Source: Paracoccaceae bacterium
GTDB taxonomy: Bacteria; Pseudomonadota; Alphaproteobacteria; Rhodobacterales; Rhodobacteraceae
DNA: 41,365 nucleotides
Reading direction: 5' to 3'
Assembly: GCA_019429405.1 (NCBI GenBank)
Contig: JAHYIZ010000026.1
Coordinates: 1 to 41,365, forward strand
The notes below the pieces were generated by a model. That model saw only the letters and a list, made by a program, of their open reading frames with translations. It made no database searches and was not told the DNA's origin. Made by a program: the position numbers and the translations under genes. Of this stretch, positions 17,028 to 25,628 are shown one piece after another (within the stretch, counting starts at the first letter, position 1; every line of letters begins with the position of its first letter).

Positions 17028-18383
17028 ATGAATCAGGAATCACAACTGACCCGGCTCGGACTATTCGACGCACGGGTGCCCCGCTATACCAGCTACCCGA
17101 CCGCCCCGCACTTCGCCGACACTGTCGGACCGGAGCAGTTCGCTGCATGGATCGAAGCGATCCCCGCGGGCTCGTCAATATCGCTCTACATGCATGTGCC
17201 GTTTTGCCGCACGCTCTGCTGGTTCTGCGCCTGCCGCACGCAGGGCACCCAGTCAGATGATCCGGTGCGCGCCTACGCCGAGATTCTGCTGGCCGAGTTG
17301 AAAATGCTCAAGGAAAGGCTGGCACCCGGTGTCACCCTGTCGCGCCTGCACTGGGGCGGCGGCACCCCCACGCTGATGCCCGCAGACATGATCCGGCGCG
17401 TCGCGGGTGCGGTATTCGAAGCCGTGCCACTGGGCCCGGAAGCCGAGTTTTCGGTCGAGATCGACCCCAACGAAATTGATGATGCGCGCATGGATGCGCT
17501 GGCCGAGGCCGGGCTGACCCGGGCCTCGATCGGTGTGCAGGATTTCGACCCCGAGATTCAAAAGACGATCGGGCGCGAACAAAGCTATGAAGTCACCGCC
17601 GGCGCTGCCGCGATGATTCGCGCGCGCGGCATTCGCTCGCTCAATGCCGACATCCTTTTCGGCCTGCCGCATCAGACCGAGGCGCGCATTTCTGAAAGCG
17701 TGAACAAGCTGCTCAGCCTGCGCCCCGACCGGGTGGCACTCTATGGTTACGCGCATGTGCCGTGGATGGCGCGTCGGCAGGTGATGATTCCGACCGAGCA
17801 CCTGCCCACCCCGCAAGAGCGGTTGCACCTGTTCGAAACCGCGCGGCAATTGTTCCTTGCCGCCGGATACGACGAAATTGGCATCGACCATTTCGCGCTG
17901 CCGACCGACGGGTTGGCGCGGTCGTTGAAAGCGGGCACGTTGCGGCGCAATTTTCAGGGCTACACCGACGATCAGGCACCGGTTCTGGTCGGCCTCGGCG
18001 CCTCTTCGATTTCGCGTTTTCCGCAAGGCTTCGCGCAAAACGCGCCCGCCACCTCTGCGTATACACAAGCGATCCGCGAAGGGCGCTTTTCAACCGTGCG
18101 CGGCCATGTCTTTACGCCCGAAGACCTGCTCCGTTCGCGCCTGATCGAGGCGTTGATGTGCGACTTTCGCATCGACACGGCCGAAATCCTTGCGCATCAC
18201 GCGGTCACACCCGCCCGCCTTGCCGGGATGTTCGCGGCCGCGCAGGCTGTCTTTGGGGACATGGTCGAGGTTTCGCCCGAGGGCTTGTTCATCCCCGAAG
18301 CCGGGCGCCCGCTAACCCGGATGATCGCGCGCAGCTTTGACGCCTACGATCTGTCAAAATCGGGGCATTCCTCGGCGATCTGA
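17028..18383 (+). CDS. hemN: Oxygen-independent coproporphyrinogen III oxidase
   Basis: A radical-SAM enzyme that converts coproporphyrinogen III to protoporphyrinogen IX without O2. The 451-residue product has the cluster motif C60-RTL-C64-WF-C67 followed by A-C69, as in true HemN. It also has the GGGTPT motif, the EIDPNE and SIGVQDF strands, and the C-terminal HemN domain with the RNFQGYTDD segment. HemN-like haem chaperones (HemW) lack the extra Cys and the N-terminal YTSYPTA block seen here. No ribosome binding site precedes the ATG. It is divergent from fnrL and shares its FNR box, as for hemZ of Rhodobacter. Confidence 0.95.
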   Translation: MNQESQLTRLGLFDARVPRYTSYPTAPHFADTVGPEQFAAWIEAIPAGSSISLYMHVPFCRTLCWFCACRTQGTQSDDPVRAYAEILLAELKMLKERLAPGVTLSRLHWGGGTPTLMPADMIRRVAGAVFEAVPLGPEAEFSVEIDPNEIDDARMDALAEAGLTRASIGVQDFDPEIQKTIGREQSYEVTAGAAAMIRARGIRSLNADILFGLPHQTEARISESVNKLLSLRPDRVALYGYAHVPWMARRQVMIPTEHLPTPQERLHLFETARQLFLAAGYDEIGIDHFALPTDGLARSLKAGTLRRNFQGYTDDQAPVLVGLGASSISRFPQGFAQNAPATSAYTQAIREGRFSTVRGHVFTPEDLLRSRLIEALMCDFRIDTAEILAHHAVTPARLAGMFAAAQAVFGDMVEVSPEGLFIPEAGRPLTRMIARSFDAYDLSKSGHSSAI

Positions 18384-18396
18384 GTGCATCCATCTG

Positions 18397-18423
18397 GGTT
18401 TGCCTCCGGCGGGAATATTTTGC
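18397..18423. repeat. Copy of a Rhodobacteraceae-type intergenic signature
   Basis: The segment contains GCCTCCGGCGGGAATATTTT, a pattern I recall as common between genes in this family. A related copy in reverse orientation is at about 37141-37170 (TATTTTGGCAAAGAAGAAGG on the minus strand). Function unknown. Confidence 0.4.
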
Positions 18424-18446
18424 CTGAAGCAGAGAAACTGCTTCAG
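18424..18446. terminator. Hairpin between convergent hemN and the glycosyltransferase gene
   Basis: CTGAAGCAG-AGAAA-CTGCTTCAG is a perfect 9-bp stem, 41 bases past the hemN stop and one base past the glycosyltransferase stop. A-rich and T-rich stretches flank it, so it may serve both transcripts. Confidence 0.6.
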
Positions 18447-18447
18447 C

Positions 18448-19689
18448 TCAAATACCCGCCGCGGAGCGCCTTTTTCCTGCGTCTTCAACAAAGTCTATCA
18501 GCTGTGGCAGGCAGATGCCGGCAAGGTCATAGCGCGTAACCACACCCGCCCGCGCAGCCTTGCGCAAAGGCGCGGCGGCGGCGGGGTTGGCAAGCGCGTC
18601 GGTCAGCGCTGCTGACCAGCTTGCAATGTCGAAGAAATCCACCAGCCGCCCGTTCACGCCATCGGAGATGACCTCGCGCACCGGGCCAGTGTCAGAGGCG
18701 ACCACCATTGCCCCCGCAGCCAGCGCCTCAAGGCATGACCACGAAAGCACGAACGGGTAGGTGAGGTAGGCGTGCACGCGGCTGACCTGCAGCAGCGAAA
18801 GATAGGTGTCGTAGGGCACGCGGCCGAGGAAGTGCACGCGGCCGAGGTCGAGCCTGTCGCGCACCTCGTTGAGAAAGCGGGCTTTCCAGCTGATGCCGTC
18901 TTTGGGCGGCGCGCCGTAGCTTTGGCCCTCGTCGCCCACGATCACCACATGCGCATTGGGCCGTGCCGCCAGCACCGCAGGCAGGGCGCGCATGAAACTG
19001 TGGTAACCGCGGTAGGGTTCCAGCGAACGGCTGACATAGCTGACAACCTCATCGCCGGGGCGAAAGACCAGGCCGGTGCCGGGTATTTCCAGCACCGCCT
19101 CGGCGTTCGGCCGCACCACTGCGGTATTGATGCCATCATGGATCACGCGGATCTTGGCGCGCAGTTCCCGCGGAAAGGTCGCCGCCTGAAACTCGGTCGG
19201 CGCCAGCCCTGCGTCTGCCTGCACCATCGCCTGCACCAGATGCGCCGCGCGCGCGGCGGTCGAGATCCGCGCGCCCAACCCGTCGCGGCGAAACTCGGGG
19301 TCGAAGTCGGTATCGAGCCCCTCGGTCTGATACATCAGTTCGGCATACACCAACAGCCGCGCCTCGGGCCAGACCTCGCGCAAAAACAGCGTCTCGCCCC
19401 AGCCGGAATGGCCGAAGATGACATCGGGCACATAGCCGTGCCGGTCGCGCATCTGCGCTGCCGCAAAGGCAGCGCGCGCGCCGCGTTCGGCGCTTTCGGC
19501 AAACATGCGCGTCAGCGGCGGCGCGACCGTGACCGGATCGGGTTTGCGGTATTTCACCACCTTGACGGGCGAGCGGCGCTGGTTGGTTTCCGCCGTCAGC
19601 GCCAGCACCTGGTGGCCGCGCGCCGCCAGTGCCGGGGCAAGGTGCAAGAACTGGCCGGGAAAGTTCTGGTGCACGAAGAGGATCTTCAT
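18448..19689 (-). CDS. GT4-type glycosyltransferase
   Basis: A 413-residue GT-B-fold enzyme. The N-terminus ([19 protein letters not shown]) is the acceptor-binding Rossmann half. The C-terminal half has the donor-binding features: YRGYHSFMRALP, HVVIVGDEG, and the late block SWSCLEALAAGAMVVASDTGPVRE with its Glu-x7-Glu-like pattern. No transmembrane segment is seen. Donor and acceptor cannot be read from sequence. Its ATG overlaps the yejF stop by four bases (ATGA), so it is translated from the peptide-importer operon, which is an unusual pairing. Sugar-transferring enzymes of exopolysaccharide synthesis are the closest likely function. Confidence 0.85.
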   Translation of the reverse strand: MKILFVHQNFPGQFLHLAPALAARGHQVLALTAETNQRRSPVKVVKYRKPDPVTVAPPLTRMFAESAERGARAAFAAAQMRDRHGYVPDVIFGHSGWGETLFLREVWPEARLLVYAELMYQTEGLDTDFDPEFRRDGLGARISTAARAAHLVQAMVQADAGLAPTEFQAATFPRELRAKIRVIHDGINTAVVRPNAEAVLEIPGTGLVFRPGDEVVSYVSRSLEPYRGYHSFMRALPAVLAARPNAHVVIVGDEGQSYGAPPKDGISWKARFLNEVRDRLDLGRVHFLGRVPYDTYLSLLQVSRVHAYLTYPFVLSWSCLEALAAGAMVVASDTGPVREVISDGVNGRLVDFFDIASWSAALTDALANPAAAAPLRKAARAGVVTRYDLAGICLPQLIDFVEDAGKRRSAAGI

Positions 19690-21293
19690 GCGCCCTGCAC
19701 CAGTGCCGCCGCCAGAAGCTCGCGTGTATAGGCAGACTGCGGGTTGGCGAACACTTCCGCAGCCGGCCCGGCCTCGACCACGTCGCCCGCTTTCATCACC
19801 ATCACCTTGTGTGCCAGCGCCCGCACAACCCGCAGATCGTGGCTGATGAACATATAGGCCAGCCCGTGGCGGCGCTGCAATTGCCGCAACAGGTCAACGA
19901 TCTGGACCTGCACCGTCATGTCAAGCGCCGAGGTCGGCTCATCGAGCACCACCAGGCGCGGGCGCAGGATCATGGCGCGGGCAATCGCGATGCGCTGGCG
20001 CTGGCCGCCCGAAAATTCGTGCGGGTAACGCGCCATGCTGGCGGGGTCCAGCCCGACCTCGAGCATCACTTCGCTTACCATGTCGCGCCGGTCGCGGCCC
20101 GGCTCGACCCCATGCACGGTCAGCCCCTCGGCGATGATCTGCTCAACGGTCATGCGCGGGCTGAGACTGCCGTAAGGGTCTTGAAACACAATTTGCATAT
20201 CCCGGCGAAGGCGGCGCAGCGCACGGGCGGGCAAGTGCGAGATGTCGTTGCCCGCGTAAAGCACCGGCCCTTCGGAACCGATCAGCCGCATGATCGCCAG
20301 TGCCAGTGTGGTCTTTCCCGATCCGCTTTCGCCGACGATGCCCAGTGTTTCACCCGCGCGCACCGAAAGGCTCGCGTCATTCACCGCCTTGATATGGCCA
20401 ACGGTGCGGCGCAAAAGCCCGCGCTGGATCGGGAACCAGACCTTGAGGTTCTCGGTGCGCACCAACTCTTCGGCGCCCTCGGGCACCGGGTCGGGGGCGC
20501 CCTTGGGCTCGGCGGCCAAGAGCTTGCGGGTGTAGGGGTGCTGCGGGTTGGCAAATATTTCGGCCACCGGCCCCTGTTCGACAATCTCGCCGCCCTGCAT
20601 CACGCAGACCCGGTCAGCGATGCGGCGCACGATGTTGAGGTCATGGCTGATGAACAGAAGGCTCATACCCTCGGCGCGCTTCAGCTCGGCCAGAAGTTCA
20701 AGGATCTGCGCCTGAATGGTCACGTCGAGCGCGGTCGTCGGCTCGTCTGCAATCAGCAGTTCCGGCCCGTTGGCCAGCGCCATCGCAATCATCACCCGCT
20801 GCCGCTGCCCACCCGAAAGCAGGTGCGGGTAGTCGGCCAGCCGCCGCTCGGGGGCATCTATACCAACCTTTTGCAGCAGCTCGATGATTCGCGCCCGCGC
20901 GGCCGCCCCCTGCAAGCCCTGATGCAACGCAAGACTTTCGCCCAACTGCCGCTCGATCGTGTGCAGCGGGTTGAGGCTGGTCATCGGTTCTTGAAAGATA
21001 AAGCTGATGTCGTTGCCGCGCACCTTCAGCAGCAGCGCCTCATTGGCGCCGACCATTTCCTGCCCGAGGTAGCGGATCGAGCCGGAAACCTCGGCGCTGC
21101 CCGGCAACAGCGAAACCGTTGCCAACGCCGTGACCGACTTGCCAGACCCGCTTTCTCCCACCAGCGCGACCGTTTCGCCCTTGCCCACGGTAAAGCTGGC
21201 GCCGCGCACCGCGTTGATGGTCTGGCCATCCTGCCTGAAGTTCACGGTCAGGCCGTTTACCTCCAGCACCGTGTGCATTTGTCCCGCGCTCAT
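19686..21293 (-). CDS. yejF: Peptide ABC importer, fused double ATPase (YejF type)
   Basis: A 535-residue protein with two complete ATP-binding cassettes. The first has Walker A GESGSGKS (46-53), signature LSGGQRQR and Walker B LLIADEP. The second has [16 protein letters not shown] and LVVLDEP. The order corresponds to DppD-like and DppF-like halves, as in YejF, which energises uptake of oligopeptides such as microcin C in enterobacteria. It overlaps yejE by four bases upstream and the glycosyltransferase by four downstream. Confidence 0.93.
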   Translation of the reverse strand: MSAGQMHTVLEVNGLTVNFRQDGQTINAVRGASFTVGKGETVALVGESGSGKSVTALATVSLLPGSAEVSGSIRYLGQEMVGANEALLLKVRGNDISFIFQEPMTSLNPLHTIERQLGESLALHQGLQGAAARARIIELLQKVGIDAPERRLADYPHLLSGGQRQRVMIAMALANGPELLIADEPTTALDVTIQAQILELLAELKRAEGMSLLFISHDLNIVRRIADRVCVMQGGEIVEQGPVAEIFANPQHPYTRKLLAAEPKGAPDPVPEGAEELVRTENLKVWFPIQRGLLRRTVGHIKAVNDASLSVRAGETLGIVGESGSGKTTLALAIMRLIGSEGPVLYAGNDISHLPARALRRLRRDMQIVFQDPYGSLSPRMTVEQIIAEGLTVHGVEPGRDRRDMVSEVMLEVGLDPASMARYPHEFSGGQRQRIAIARAMILRPRLVVLDEPTSALDMTVQVQIVDLLRQLQRRHGLAYMFISHDLRVVRALAHKVMVMKAGDVVEAGPAAEVFANPQSAYTRELLAAALVQGA

Positions 21294-22393
21294 TTAAAGG
21301 TCTTTCGCGGGTTGAAGGCATCGCGGACGCCCTCGAAGATGAAGACCAGCAAGGAAAGCATGATGGCAAAGGTGAAGAAGGCCGAAAACCCCAGCCACGG
21401 CGCTTGCAGGTTCTGCTTGGCTTGCAGCGCCAACTCACCAAGACTGGGCGCCGACGAGGGCAGCCCGTAGCCGAGGTAATCGAGCGAAGCGAGGCCCGCG
21501 ATTGCGCCGGTTACCACGAAGGGCATCAGGGTCAGCGTGGCCACCATCGCGTTGGGCAGAATGTGGCGGAACATGATCACGCGGTCGCTTACCCCCAGCG
21601 CGCGGGCGGCGCGGACGTATTCAAAGTTGCGGGCGCGCAAGAACTCGGCCCGCACCACGCCCGTCAGCGCGGGCCAACCGAATAGAATGGTGACAAATAC
21701 CAAGAGCCAGAAGCTGCGGCCCAGAATCGCGAACAAGATGATGATGACGTAGAGCGACGGGGTAGAGCCCCAGATTTCAAGCGCGCGCTGAAATATCAGG
21801 TCGGTGCGGCCGCCGAAATAGCCCTGCACCGCCCCCGCCGCGATGCCCAGCACCGACGAAATGCCTGTCACGATCAGCGCGAACAGGACCGAGGTCCGAA
21901 AGCCGTAGATCACCCGCGCGGTCACATCGCGCGCGGTGTCATCGGTGCCCAGCCAGTGCCGTGCATCTGGCGCCGAAGGCGCAGAGCCGACATTGTTGAT
22001 GGTGCGGTAATGGTAGCGGATCGGCGGCCAGACCATCCAGCCGCGCGCAACCGCCTCGCCGTTCACCAAGCCGGATTTGGCCTGCGCTGTTACCCCCTCC
22101 GGGTCATCCCAGCATTCCTGCCGCCCGCCCGACACGATCAGGCATTGCACCGCCGGGTCGCGGTAGATCGCCCGTGTGGCGAAATCGCCGCCGAAGGTGG
22201 TTTCGGGGTAAAAACGGTAAACAGGAAAGTAAAGCTCGCCCCGGTAGCTGACCAGCATCGGCTTGTCATTGGCGATCACCTCGGCCACCAGCGACAGTCC
22301 GAAGGCGGCAAGAAACAGCCAGAGTGACCAGAACGCCCGGCGGTTCGATTTGAAATTGCGCCAGCGGCGGGCGTTAAGCGGCGAGAGCGTCAT
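21290..22393 (-). CDS. yejE: Peptide ABC importer permease (YejE type)
   Basis: A 367-residue inner-membrane permease. One N-terminal transmembrane helix (FWSLWLFLAAFGLSLVAEVI) precedes a long periplasmic segment with the YejE landmark NDKPMLVSYRGELYFPVY. A five-helix BPD_transp_1 core follows, with the EAA-like loop RAARALGVSDRVIMFRHILP. The periplasmic segment contains two cysteines and is longer than the E. coli form as I remember it. It overlaps both neighbours by four bases. Confidence 0.92.
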   Translation of the reverse strand: MTLSPLNARRWRNFKSNRRAFWSLWLFLAAFGLSLVAEVIANDKPMLVSYRGELYFPVYRFYPETTFGGDFATRAIYRDPAVQCLIVSGGRQECWDDPEGVTAQAKSGLVNGEAVARGWMVWPPIRYHYRTINNVGSAPSAPDARHWLGTDDTARDVTARVIYGFRTSVLFALIVTGISSVLGIAAGAVQGYFGGRTDLIFQRALEIWGSTPSLYVIIILFAILGRSFWLLVFVTILFGWPALTGVVRAEFLRARNFEYVRAARALGVSDRVIMFRHILPNAMVATLTLMPFVVTGAIAGLASLDYLGYGLPSSAPSLGELALQAKQNLQAPWLGFSAFFTFAIMLSLLVFIFEGVRDAFNPRKTFK

Positions 22394-23553
22394 CCCGCCC
22401 TCCGCTCAAAATCAATGCGCGGGTCAACAAAGACATACATCAGGTCAGACAGGATACCGACCAGCAGCCCGATCAGACCAAAGAAATAGAGCGTGCCGAA
22501 GATCACTGGGTAATTGCGCGCCACCGCCGCTTCAAACCCGAGCCGCCCGAGGCCATCGAGCGAAAAGATCGTTTCGATCAGGATTGAAGCGCCAAAAAAG
22601 ACCCCGAGGAAGAGCGAGGGGAACCCCGCGATGACGATCAGCATGGCATTGCGAAAGACGTGGCCATAAAGCACGCCGCGTTCGGTCTGACCCTTGGCGC
22701 GGGCGGTGATGACGTATTGCTTGTTGATCTCGTCAAGAAAGCTGTTCTTGGTCAGCAGCGTCAACGTGGCAAAACTCGAGATCGTCGAGGCCACCACCGG
22801 CAGGGTGATGTGCCACAGGTAATCGAGCGCTTTGCCGACCATGCTCAGCTCGCTCCAGTTTTCGCTGGTCAGCCCCCGCAACGGAAAGATCTTCCAGTAA
22901 CTGCCACCCGCGAACAGCACCATCAGCAGCACCGCAAACAGAAAGCCGGGGATCGCATAGCCCACGATGATCGCGCCACTGGTCCAGGTATCGAACGGTG
23001 TGCCATCGCGCACCGCCTTGCGCACGCCGAGCGGGATCGAGATGAAATAGGCCAGCAGCGTTGACCAAAGCCCGAGCGTGATCGACACCGGCATTTTATC
23101 AAGCACCAGCCCGATCACTGAGGTCGAGTGAAAGAAGCTCTCGCCAAAATCAAAGCGCAGATAGTTGCCCATCATGATGAAGAATTGGCGCACCGCCGAG
23201 ATCTTTTCTTTGTGGCACGCGTCGGCTTTCAGGTTCGGCTCACCCACATGGCCCGCGTCGCAGACGATGCGCGCAAACCCCATCTGGACCTCGAGCGCGT
23301 CGAGCATTTCCGGCGGCAGGCCGCGCGCGCCACGGTAACGGTCTTCGCTGCCCGCGCCGCCACCCGCATCTTGCGACCCCGCATCGCCCCCGCCCGAAAT
23401 GTTGCGGAAAACGTCGCCTTCGCCCTCCATCTGGGCGATGATCTGCTCAATCGGGCCGCCCGGCACGAACTGGGTCAGCGCGAAGTTGATCAGCATGATC
23501 CCGAACAAGGTCGGGATGATCAACACCAACCGCCTGAGAATATAGGCGCCCAT
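22390..23553 (-). CDS. yejB: Peptide ABC importer permease (YejB type)
   Basis: A 387-residue permease that pairs with YejE. It opens with the DppB-type start MGAYILRRLVLIIPTLFG, has the YejB-specific FVPGGPIEQIIA and a Gly-rich YRGARGLP loop. It then has the transmembrane core with FDFGESFF, SIPLGVRKAV and the EAA-like RAKGQTERGVLYGHVFRNAML. Between residues 93 and 121 lies an extra segment with Cys98 and Cys113. The gene starts 31 bases after yejA and overlaps yejE. Confidence 0.93.
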   Translation of the reverse strand: MGAYILRRLVLIIPTLFGIMLINFALTQFVPGGPIEQIIAQMEGEGDVFRNISGGGDAGSQDAGGGAGSEDRYRGARGLPPEMLDALEVQMGFARIVCDAGHVGEPNLKADACHKEKISAVRQFFIMMGNYLRFDFGESFFHSTSVIGLVLDKMPVSITLGLWSTLLAYFISIPLGVRKAVRDGTPFDTWTSGAIIVGYAIPGFLFAVLLMVLFAGGSYWKIFPLRGLTSENWSELSMVGKALDYLWHITLPVVASTISSFATLTLLTKNSFLDEINKQYVITARAKGQTERGVLYGHVFRNAMLIVIAGFPSLFLGVFFGASILIETIFSLDGLGRLGFEAAVARNYPVIFGTLYFFGLIGLLVGILSDLMYVFVDPRIDFERRAG

Positions 23554-23584
23554 GCCTGCGTTTGCCCCTGCCCTCTTGCCCGCG

Positions 23585-25465
23585 TCAGAACGCGCCGGCG
23601 GCTTTCAGTTTTTCAGCCTTGTCGGCGTTGGCCCACCAGAAATCGAGTTCACCCAGCGAATAGGGCGGCAGCGTTTCGGGGTGCTCGTACATGTCGAAAT
23701 AGGCGACCGTGTGCACATCCTTGAACCATTGCGGCACCCAGAAGCGGTAGGCGCGCAGCACCCGATCAAGCGCCCGCACCGCCACGGTCATTTCGGCACG
23801 CGTATCAGCGGCTTCGATATTGCCGATCAGCGCATCCACCGCCGGGCTTTGCAGGCCCATGCTGTTGAATGCATCGTCGATGCTGGCCGAGCCGAAATAT
23901 TGCTGCAAGCCCGAGCCGGGAATGTAGTCTTGCCCCAACTGGTCGGTGATGATGTCAAAGTCATGGCTGCGCTCGCGGCTTGTCATCTGCGCGTCGTCAA
24001 CCCGGCTGTGCACGGCATCCACACCAATCGCGCGCAGGTTTTCGACATAGGGGTTGATGACACGGTCAAAGCTCTGACTGTCATTCAGGAACTCGATGAC
24101 CAGCATTTCGCCCTTGGCGTTGCGGCGCATGCCGTCGGGGCCGACGGCCCAGCCCGCCTCATCCAGCAGAGCCGCCGCACGGCGCATGTTGCCCCGGTCA
24201 AGCTGGGTCGCGCCCGAAGTTGGCGGCAGCACCGCCGCATCGGTCAGCACACCGGGCGGCAACTGGTCGGCCAGCGGCGTCAACAGCGCCATTTCTTCAG
24301 CGGTGGGTGTGCCCGTGGCCGCAAGTTCGCTGTTGTCCCAGAACGATTCCGTGCGGGCATAAAGCCCGTAAAAGAGCGTCTCGTTCGACCATTCGAAATT
24401 GAACATCAGGCCCAGCGCCTCGCGCACGCGCGGGTCTTGCAGTTTTTCGCGCCGCAGGTTCATCACAAAGCTCTGGCCCGAGCCGATGTTGCCATTGGGC
24501 AGCTCGCGCTTGACCACCCATCCATTCGTCAGCGCCGGGAAATCGTAGCGCGTCGCCCAGATCAGCGACGAGGCTTCATTGCGGAAGGTATAGGCGCCCG
24601 CCTTGAAACCCTCGAACGCGGCTTCATAGTCAGCGAAATATTCGATGCGGATGCGGTCAAAATTGTTGCGCCCGATGTTGATCGGCAGGTTTTGCCCCCA
24701 ATAGTCGGGGTTGCGCCGCCAGACCACGCGGCGCCCTTCATCGGCGTTGTCGAACACATAGGGACCAGATCCGAGGTAGGGCGTGTTGGAGCTTTCCTGC
24801 AGATCGCGCCCGCTGCGCTCAAATTCCGCCTTGGAAAATACCGGTAGCCCGCCCGCTGCCTGAATCACGTCGCGGCGTGGGTAATCGGGGGTGAAGGTGA
24901 ACTTGATGCGCAAGGGGTCGATCACTTCGGCCCCCGCGATCATCTGTGAAATCACCCCGCGAAAGCTCGACAAGCCCTTGTCGCGCAACAGCTCATAAGA
25001 AAAAAGCACGTCTTCGGCGGTCAGCGGCGAGCCATCAGAAAACTGCGCATTGGCGTGCAGCGTGAAGACCACCCAGTCGCGGCTTTCGGGGTATTCCATG
25101 CTTTCCGCCAGTAGCCCGTAGGCCGAACCGATCTCGTCGGCGGTGCCGGTCAGCAGCGATTCGAGCGGCCCCGAGGAAAGTGCTGCGGCCCGTCCCTTGA
25201 TGGAATAGGGGTTGTAGCTGTCAAAACCGCCCGAGGCCCAGATCGAGATTTCGCCGCCCTTGGGCGCTTGCGGGTTGACGTAGTCGAGGTGGGCAAAGTC
25301 GGGTCCGTATTTCAGATCGCCAAAGGTCGAAATACCGTGTGCGCGGATCGTGGCTTCCTGTGCCAGCGCCCCCAGCGCCAACGCCAGCCAAAACGCCGCC
25401 CCCATCAGCAGGGCCGCCGCCAGATGCCCCGGTGCCACCATCCGCCGGACCACTACCTTTGCCAT
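23585..25465 (-). CDS. yejA: Periplasmic peptide-binding protein (YejA type)
   Basis: A solute-binding protein of the SBP_bac_5 family that captures oligopeptides for YejBEF. The 626-residue product has a signal peptide ending ALGALAQ near residue 36. The mature part contains the YejA signature GISTFGDLKYGPDFAHLDYV, followed by PKGGEISIW and NPYSIKG, and the cluster C motifs SPLTAEDVLFSYE and PRRDVIQAAGG. The ATG at 25465 is chosen over that at 25471, since GGAGGGA lies seven bases before it. It heads the operon yejA-yejB-yejE-yejF-glycosyltransferase. Confidence 0.92.
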   Translation of the reverse strand: MAKVVVRRMVAPGHLAAALLMGAAFWLALALGALAQEATIRAHGISTFGDLKYGPDFAHLDYVNPQAPKGGEISIWASGGFDSYNPYSIKGRAAALSSGPLESLLTGTADEIGSAYGLLAESMEYPESRDWVVFTLHANAQFSDGSPLTAEDVLFSYELLRDKGLSSFRGVISQMIAGAEVIDPLRIKFTFTPDYPRRDVIQAAGGLPVFSKAEFERSGRDLQESSNTPYLGSGPYVFDNADEGRRVVWRRNPDYWGQNLPINIGRNNFDRIRIEYFADYEAAFEGFKAGAYTFRNEASSLIWATRYDFPALTNGWVVKRELPNGNIGSGQSFVMNLRREKLQDPRVREALGLMFNFEWSNETLFYGLYARTESFWDNSELAATGTPTAEEMALLTPLADQLPPGVLTDAAVLPPTSGATQLDRGNMRRAAALLDEAGWAVGPDGMRRNAKGEMLVIEFLNDSQSFDRVINPYVENLRAIGVDAVHSRVDDAQMTSRERSHDFDIITDQLGQDYIPGSGLQQYFGSASIDDAFNSMGLQSPAVDALIGNIEAADTRAEMTVAVRALDRVLRAYRFWVPQWFKDVHTVAYFDMYEHPETLPPYSLGELDFWWANADKAEKLKAAGAF

Positions 25466-25576
25466 CGCCATTCCCTCCGCTTCGCACGCCTCGGCGGTGT
25501 TTCGCCTTGGCCCAAGCTAACGGCCAGAGGGGCAGCGCATCAAGGCGCGAATGCGTGAGAAGGTGTTGAATACGCG

Positions 25577-25604
25577 AAAGGCCGCACCTTTTGGCGCGGC
25601 CTTT
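25577..25604. terminator. Terminator after the triheme cytochrome gene
   Basis: AAAGGCCGC and GCGGCCTTT flank a 10-base loop that can pair further (CC-TTTT-GG). The hairpin starts 25 bases past the cytochrome stop and has A/T ends on both sides, so it may work in both directions. It separates the cytochrome gene from yejA. Confidence 0.75.
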
Positions 25605-25628
25605 GCGGTGTTTACTGCCAGACGCGGG

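Noticed and set aside
19629-21470. 613-codon plus-strand open frame opposite yejF
   Set aside because: Low-information composition and no motifs; the opposite strand carries two full ATP-binding cassettes.
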